Below, in pieces: positions 18,871 to 23,986 of a DNA stretch of 23,986 nucleotides (position 1 is its first letter; the number at the start of each line of letters is the position of its first letter). The notes below the pieces were generated by a model that worked only from the letters and a program-made list of their open reading frames with translations, did no database searches and was not told the origin of the DNA. Both the position numbers and the translations under genes were made by a program. The DNA is from Coptodactyla brooksi (Eukaryota > Arthropoda > Insecta > Coleoptera > Scarabaeidae). The stretch lies in contig JAWQRM010000336.1 of the NCBI GenBank assembly GCA_033557675.1, positions 1-23,986 of the forward strand, given 5' to 3'.

Positions 18871-20208
18871 AAATTATATTTAAATAAAATTTAAAGGAAA
18901 ATTTTATATAAAGTTATAGACTACTTCATCTAAAATTTTTTCAACTAAGTTCAGAATCGATAATCAATCAACAAATCAATAATCCAGCTGTTCTTCTATT
19001 TGTCGCATCACGTTTTTCGATACGATACCCGTTAATTGCAATTTTGTTATTGTTGGTGTGATAAGAGAATGTCGTGTGCGCGTTTCACACAATATAATTT
19101 TCTCTTTCAATACAAATTTCTCTTTCAATATAATTCGGGCTAGGTTTAAAAAGTGCAAAGGAGGTAATTGAAGATACTATACATTAATTTCCGTGGATGA
19201 AAATAAAAAAGATAGGTAAAGGCCTGCTAGAAATGTAAAATGATATCCCCGAATATCAAAATCGGATATGGTGATTGTCGTTTTTATGAAAAGATGTGGG
19301 AAATCGATAATTTAGCGATTTCAGATTGTGCGGGTGCGATAAGAGAAAGTCGCGTGCGTGCTGCGTGCATAACAAAACGTGTTTAAGGAATGACAAAAAG
19401 ATTAGCACAAAAAACGATCTCAGCGTTCATATGAATGGTCTCGGCGTGGCCAGATTGGCATAATCTAGACATTTTATCGGGATATTGTGTAAGGATAATT
19501 TATTACAGGTGTTTGACCATCGTCAATTGTATATATTGGAGCAATTACTGGCGATAAGGGGAAATAAATGCCAAAGCCTAATCTAGCCTATTTTGATGTT
19601 TCGTTTTATCTCAATTTATTATGCGCAATAAACCAGAAAATTAAACAAAAAAAAAAACCGGTAAATAAATGCGTAATTTGATTTTGAGACAGAACGCCCG
19701 CAGCAGTGTGGAATTTAAAATTTATTTCATGCAAATTCGCTATTGTCGGCAAAAGTGGATTGGTTCTTGTGGATTACATTAGCGTCGGGCAATGTCACAA
19801 GAAATCGTACCGTAGTCATTATAATCAGCACACGTTTTGCCCAGTTTCATAATGGTGTCATTGCCGTTAACTATGACAGTAAAGAAAAAAAAACGGCATC
19901 GCTGGAAAATATAAATTATGACATTTTCGTATCGACGCTAGATTATGAACTTCATCTTGACATTGTTAAGATATAATCATAATAATTATGCCCTATATCG
20001 ATTAATAATGCTGCATTATCATTTGACGCAAGATCAGAAACATTGTAAATTATTTCGGCGAAATTAATCCGTCCTACATTTTCACTCCCCCCCTCCCCTA
20101 CTCCTAGTAATACGTCACAGTTTCAAAAGAAACACTTCCATTCGCAACAACACAACTAATTCAACATGATAACCGCTATAAATAAAACAGTTTACTCGTC
20201 TTCTTGAA

Positions 20209-20248
20209 TTATATATATATAGTAGTATATATATATATATATATATAT
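20209..20248. repeat. (TA)n microsatellite
   Basis: Alternating AT is interrupted once by agtagt. It is self-complementary and likely length-polymorphic. Confidence 0.9.
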
Positions 20249-20511
20249 TTTTGTGTAAACATTTGACATCATTTCGTAACACCTACCTGGTTTACAATAG
20301 GGTAGACACGAGCAAACAACTCTACACGCAATCCATTCAAGAGACCTCGTTACATTTTATCTTTTTTTTTCACGTAGAAGTTCTCCGAAAAATAAAATCT
20401 CGTAACAAGGGAAAAACACAGCTAATTTCTTGAAAAATCATTACCATTTTAAAGCTTGGCTCGTTAAAAGAGCATTACGCGAATCGATTTTCTTTAATTA
20501 TACTGCGCGAC

Positions 20512-20695
20512 GTGAAACGCGCACGCGACTTTCTCTTATCGCAGCCGCGCAATCCGAAATCGTTAAATTATTAATTTCCTATCGTTCTTCATTATTTTTT
20601 TTACCTTTAACTTATATAATAACCTCCTAATTAATAATTTTACGATTTTATATTGCGCGGCAGTGATGCGAGAAAGTCCGGTGCGGGTTTCTCAC
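20512..20695. mobile_element. 184-bp MITE with about 65-bp TIRs
   Basis: The left end (20512-20575) begins gtgaaacgcgcacgcgactt. The right end (20629-20695) is its reverse complement, ending gtgcgggtttctcac, with mismatches and a small indel. The spacer is only about 53 bp and has no ORF. It carries the shared terminal motif in both orientations, which makes it the clearest complete member of that family here. Confidence 0.75.
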
Positions 20696-21928
20696 CGCGT
20701 CCTTTTGATTGCACCTTTTTTTAGGGATAGATAGGTTTCTAAAATTTCTCGTGTGTCACAGTTGTTCAATAAAGTCGTTTTATTACTTTACTGATAACAT
20801 ACTGGCAAGTAATAAACCGATCTTTTGAATTTTTCGAAAAAAAAAAAACGCTATGAAACGAAATCGTTTTAGGGTTCATTAACGTGGCGTTCGGCAGTCA
20901 ATAGAACGTAGCGCTTTCTCCGTCGCCCATTCGTCCTGTCGCAACCGTGCCAATTGAATAATATAAAGATCTAGAAACTGACATCGCAAAGCAAACAAAC
21001 TAATCACGACCGCCTTATGTAAGTGAGTTTTAATAACGCACTTTAATTCTGCAGCACGACGTTTTGATACGTTTGTCGTCACGTTCGTTTAGAAATCTCA
21101 AGAGTTTATAAAATTTTACGAGGCCGAAGGCGAAACGTAAAAAAAAAGGAACGGACTTAATAGAAATCGCTAAAACGCTGATCCGTTCTAATCGTGTTTT
21201 CAACCGTCAATCCGTAAATCTTTGTGTCAATCAAATAACGAATGGATTAGTATATTATTTATATGCCCGGACAATAATTACTTGCGGTTTAATAAAAAAT
21301 AAAACGTTTTATTTTTTTTGTGTGGGAAACTCGCACGCGACTTTCTCTTACCGTAGCCGCGGATAGTCGTTTCTCGGCGGCTTCTACAGCAGCGCAGGCT
21401 CAACGTCAACTTTAAAGCTATTAATCCTAATTAAGATTCGTGATTAACTGATGAATGTAAATTTTCCTTTAAATTTTATTGAAATATAATATAAAGTATT
21501 ATTCAGAGTTTAATTAATTAATTTACTTGTTTATATTTATGTATTTATTTATATATTAAGTAATTAATAAAAGAAATATTATTAAATATTATATTAATTA
21601 ATTAATAACTGACATATTAAGCTAATAGAAAGCTTAATATTTCAGTTATTTTAAAAGATAACTGAATAAGAAACGATTATTGGAAAAGATAACTAAAAGA
21701 TAACTTCCACAATGCATTAATAGTTTGTTTATTAAATGTTATAGCTAACTATTTTGTAATAATCTTTGGTAGTGTTTATTTTAATAATGTTAAACTAATA
21801 TTAAAATTGTTTTGAATTAAGATGTCAAAGATTTCGTTAAACATAAACGTGTTATACGTGATCGAAAAGCATTTTTTATGAAGTTTTCAAAAATGTAAAA
21901 ATTTAACATGGCGCCTTATAGTTGCAGT

Positions 21929-21971
21929 CAAACTTACGGTTACGTAATCTAATTACGCAACTGTAAGTTTG
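21929..21971. repeat. 20-bp-arm imperfect hairpin
   Basis: caaacttacggttacgtaat pairs with attacgcaactgtaagtttg across a 3-base loop, with two mismatches. The right-arm sequence also occurs near 17926-17947 and, altered, near 18617-18638, so it is part of a repeat in this intron. Confidence 0.7.
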
Positions 21972-22260
21972 AACTGTAAGAAAATATATTTCTTTCTCAA
22001 TTTTTACAAACTTGGTAAATTCATTTCTATATTACTGTTTATTATTTTCATATTTTTTCAAAACTTTCTTATATTTTGGTTTCGTACATCCCTTCTACAA
22101 CCGTATTTATACTGTTGACAGCCAATTCATGTGGATTGCTTATTGAATTGTTCAAATTTTCGCATAACACAGTTCTCGTTTTTGAAATACTTTTTCCCTC
22201 AATTTACAACCTTTATTACCCGCCCCAGGGGACGTTATAATAACGCGAGACGATTCGGTG

Positions 22261-22611
22261 TCAGTTTGGGACGATGAAATAAGAAATGGCCCCCCGGATG
22301 AGCACTCGAGGGACGGGTGGGGAGGAGCGCAGCGTTTTTTTCGATAGAATTCGCACGTTGCACGTTTTCGCGTTCGATTTTGATTTGGCGGTAGTCGAAC
22401 ATCGCGAGTCGAGCCTTGCCGAACGCCGAAAAGCGAGCGAGCGACTCTGACATCCAACCACCTGTTTAAAATTGAGTTAATTGTCCGTTTGTTGTACTAC
22501 GGTCGACTCGTACGGTCGGCTCGCGTTTATCGCAACGTCGAGTATCGAAAACCCGCGTTACTGACTGAAATAAAAAGTGATCCGGTTCTAAGTTAAAATA
22601 AAAAAAAGAAA
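22261..22611 (+). promoter_or_regulatory. candidate alternative promoter and 5'UTR in the Mitf intron
   Basis: The AT-rich intron gives way abruptly to a CpG-rich stretch resembling the upstream regions of the PI3K and Mitf first exons. TCAGTT at 22261-22266 fits the initiator consensus; there is no DPE match. A TAA at 22594-22596 closes the frame just ahead of the ATG at 22612. Confidence 0.35.
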
Positions 22612-22647
22612 ATGCCAGTGTACAACATCATTACGAGGAGGCGTAAG
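22612..22647 (+). CDS. candidate 12-codon first coding exon (alternative Mitf start or unknown gene)
   Basis: The ATG has an A-rich insect-type context (agaaaATG) and follows an in-frame TAA. It encodes MPVYNIITRRRK and meets donor GTAATT at 22648 in phase 0. The same phase ends Mitf exon 3, so splicing to the next Mitf exon would keep frame. A second possible donor, GTAAGG at 22643, would change the phase. I do not recognise the peptide. Vertebrate MITF uses several alternative first exons, so an internal isoform start is plausible; a separate gene beginning here, or chance, remains possible. Confidence 0.35.
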
Positions 22648-23571
22648 GTAATTATTAAATAAATTTAAAAAAAAGAAAAGAGAGAACGAAGAAGGACGCC
22701 GCGCGTAACAATCGAACTATTACTATTATTATTATTTTTTTTTTTCTAACCTTGAAGTTCAGTTATTGCCGGACTAAAATTATAACGACATCGATATTTA
22801 TTACGATACACTTCCTCGTTGCGGGCTCAAACGAACCAATTAGCCAATTACGCGATGTGCATCTTAACCTTGGGGATTTTTCATTTAAGAGTGGAATACT
22901 TAAATCCGAAAAGAAATCCGAAATTTAGTTCGGATTTTCTCGGCCGCCCGTGTTGTTTGTACTATTCATTTTCGAGAAGACAAGAACAAGTAGACGTAAT
23001 TGAACGTCGTTTCGATTAGCACTTTTCGAGGACCTTAAACGTAATATATATATTTTTTCCTCTCTTTCGTAAAACAATATAAACTCTCCAGTTATATAAG
23101 AATCGATTTTAGCTAGAAATACGTACGTACTCGCGATTCAAGGTGAATTTAATGAGGTGTGCGATTCTGCTCTGTTGTTTTTTTTTAAATTCTCGTTAAC
23201 ACATTAGACATTCAATTTAAAACATGGGGAATAACCCAGTTTCGCTAGCCAATTAATCGATAAATCATACGCGAGCCGGCTTTTTCTTTTTTCGGCTTTT
23301 ATGCAAATGTCAACGGCATTCGCACAATAACCGCATTTATCATCTAAATTTTTAATTAAACGAGTCCTATCGAGGCGAGAAATTCGCTTTATCTTACAGA
23401 TAAATCCCCTTGAATGGAAATCATTTTATAGCGAATCGTCTCGCGTTATTATAACGTCCCCTGGGGCGGGTAATAAGGGTTGTAAATTGGGGGAAAAAGT
23501 ATTTATTCCCTTCTAAAAAAAATGGCTGTCAAATTTGAGGTTAGGAAGTAAATTGGCCGTCAAATGATGAA
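22648..23571. other. non-coding stretch between candidate exon and transposase
   Basis: It contains the right arm of the inverted repeat (23432-23510) and otherwise no recognisable gene or repeat. Short open frames here have no family resemblance. Confidence 0.5.
23523..23565 (+). repeat. subterminal direct repeat of the mariner-related element
   Basis: tggctgtcaaat (23523-23534) recurs as tggccgtcaaat (23554-23565), 31 bp on and just before the transposase start. This is probably part of the transposon's 5' terminal region. The outer end is probably in the A-run near 23514, where the foldback-family terminus stops. Confidence 0.55.
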
Positions 23572-23986
23572 ATGTCAAGAATCGAGCTGTCGTCCTTTGA
23601 CGATTATTTAGTAAAAAGTTGGGAAATTTTAACCACGGAACGCTACGCTCTTGAACAAAGAATTTTAATTGCGAAAATTTACTATCAAAATGGTGAAAAT
23701 TTTACCGTATCACTTCGTAAAATTCGAGCGGCTTTTTCTCGTAATCAGGCTCCTTCTGAGGCCGCTGTGCGTAATTTAATCGCTAAATTCGAGGCTCACG
23801 GTACTGTTGCTGACAATAGACCAAAACAATACGCTCGTAGTGGCCGTAGTGATGCAAATATAGCCGCTGTACAGCAAAGTGTTGAGAATGAGCCTGGAAC
23901 ATCAACTCGTCGACGTTCGCAACAATTGGGCATCACCAGAGGCACTTTGCGCAACATTTTGCATAAAGATCTTCATCTTCACGCTT
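23572..23986 (+). mobile_element. Tc1/mariner-related transposase, N-terminal part, open to window end
   Basis: An uninterrupted frame of 138 codons runs off the window. RYALEQRILIAKIYYQNGEN followed by APSEAAVRNLIAKFEAHGTV is the first helix-turn-helix found in many insect Tc1/mariner-related transposases (DUF4817 type, from memory). GTSTRRRSQQLGITRGTL and RNILHKDLHLHA match the second helix-turn-helix that precedes the catalytic DDE/D domain, which is not in this window. An intact frame suggests a fairly recent copy. It sits against the terminus of a foldback-family repeat, apparently inserted into it. Confidence 0.85.

Larger units (their letters stand above)
17590..22611 (+). other. Mitf: Mitf intron 3, non-coding, element-rich
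   Basis: No coding exon is recognisable in these 5 kb. The content is a direct duplication (17811-18180 and 18502-18870), several copies of a shared terminal motif, one small MITE (20512-20695), a TA microsatellite and very AT-rich DNA at 21430-22180. From about 22230 the composition turns CpG-rich towards a candidate alternative promoter. Most of it is unassigned. Confidence 0.65.
22186..23510. repeat. 72-bp near-perfect inverted repeat around a 1.17-kb CpG-rich interval
   Basis: The left arm (22186-22257) equals the reverse complement of the right arm (23432-23503) except for two C/T differences. The outer part of each arm is the terminus of the foldback family seen at 10795 (ctggggcg). 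The inner 28 bp (cgttataataacgcgagacg and flanks) are not in that copy. The right arm continues 7 bp further, to 23510; the left stops at 22186. The arms point outward, so this may be two element ends or one larger element with TIRs. Confidence 0.8.

Noticed and set aside
19743..19976. A 77-codon + strand frame in Mitf intron 3
   Set aside because: No motif, no splice or start context and AT-rich intron composition; likely chance.
22152..22461. Minus-strand frames in the CpG-rich block at 22.2-22.5 kb
   Set aside because: Low-complexity Arg/Ser-rich translations with no domain; explained by CpG richness.
1..23986. CRISPR arrays, tRNA or rRNA genes, bacterial operons
   Set aside because: Repeats here are tandem or inverted without uniform spacers; I saw no tRNA or rRNA-like segment; genes have spliceosomal introns.

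Overview
This looks like insect nuclear DNA, most likely a beetle or another holometabolous insect. I infer this from protein-level resemblance, GT-AG introns (several near 60 bp), CpG-rich first exons, short simple repeats and an insect-type Tc1/mariner-related transposase. I ran no database search. The window holds two complete genes, the 5' part of a third, and much repeat-derived non-coding DNA.

Layout. 1-576: promoter and 5'UTR with an initiator/DPE pair. 577-8276 (+): a seven-exon gene for a class IA PI3-kinase regulatory (p85-type) subunit, 966 aa as assembled. Its order is a cysteine-rich N-terminus, SAM, C1, RhoGAP-like, nSH2, iSH2, cSH2. 9153-10325 (-): a complete four-exon cathepsin L-like cysteine peptidase, 330 aa, convergent with the PI3K gene. 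10326-13522: intergenic, mostly inverted-repeat and tandem mobile-element debris, with a CTCF-like motif. 13523-17589 (+): the first three coding exons of the MiT/TFE transcription factor Mitf. The bHLH-zipper exons are not seen and should lie beyond the window. Mitf intron 1 contains a higher-order tandem array that appears to derive from a reverse-transcriptase fragment. 17590-23986: probably Mitf intron, full of elements sharing one terminal motif. A CpG-rich stretch there ends in a 12-codon candidate first exon (22612-22647) whose phase would allow splicing to later Mitf exons. A mariner-related transposase enters at 23572 and runs off the window.

How the genes relate. PI3K regulation (insulin signalling), a probably endolysosomal peptidase and Mitf (lysosome and nutrient response) belong to connected pathways. 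The sequence shows only that they are neighbours; co-regulation is speculation. The most notable coding feature is the PI3K adaptor: it has SAM and C1 modules where vertebrate p85 has an SH3 domain, and its RhoGAP-like domain lacks key catalytic residues. The most notable non-coding features are the higher-order array in Mitf intron 1 and the inverted repeat around the candidate alternative first exon.
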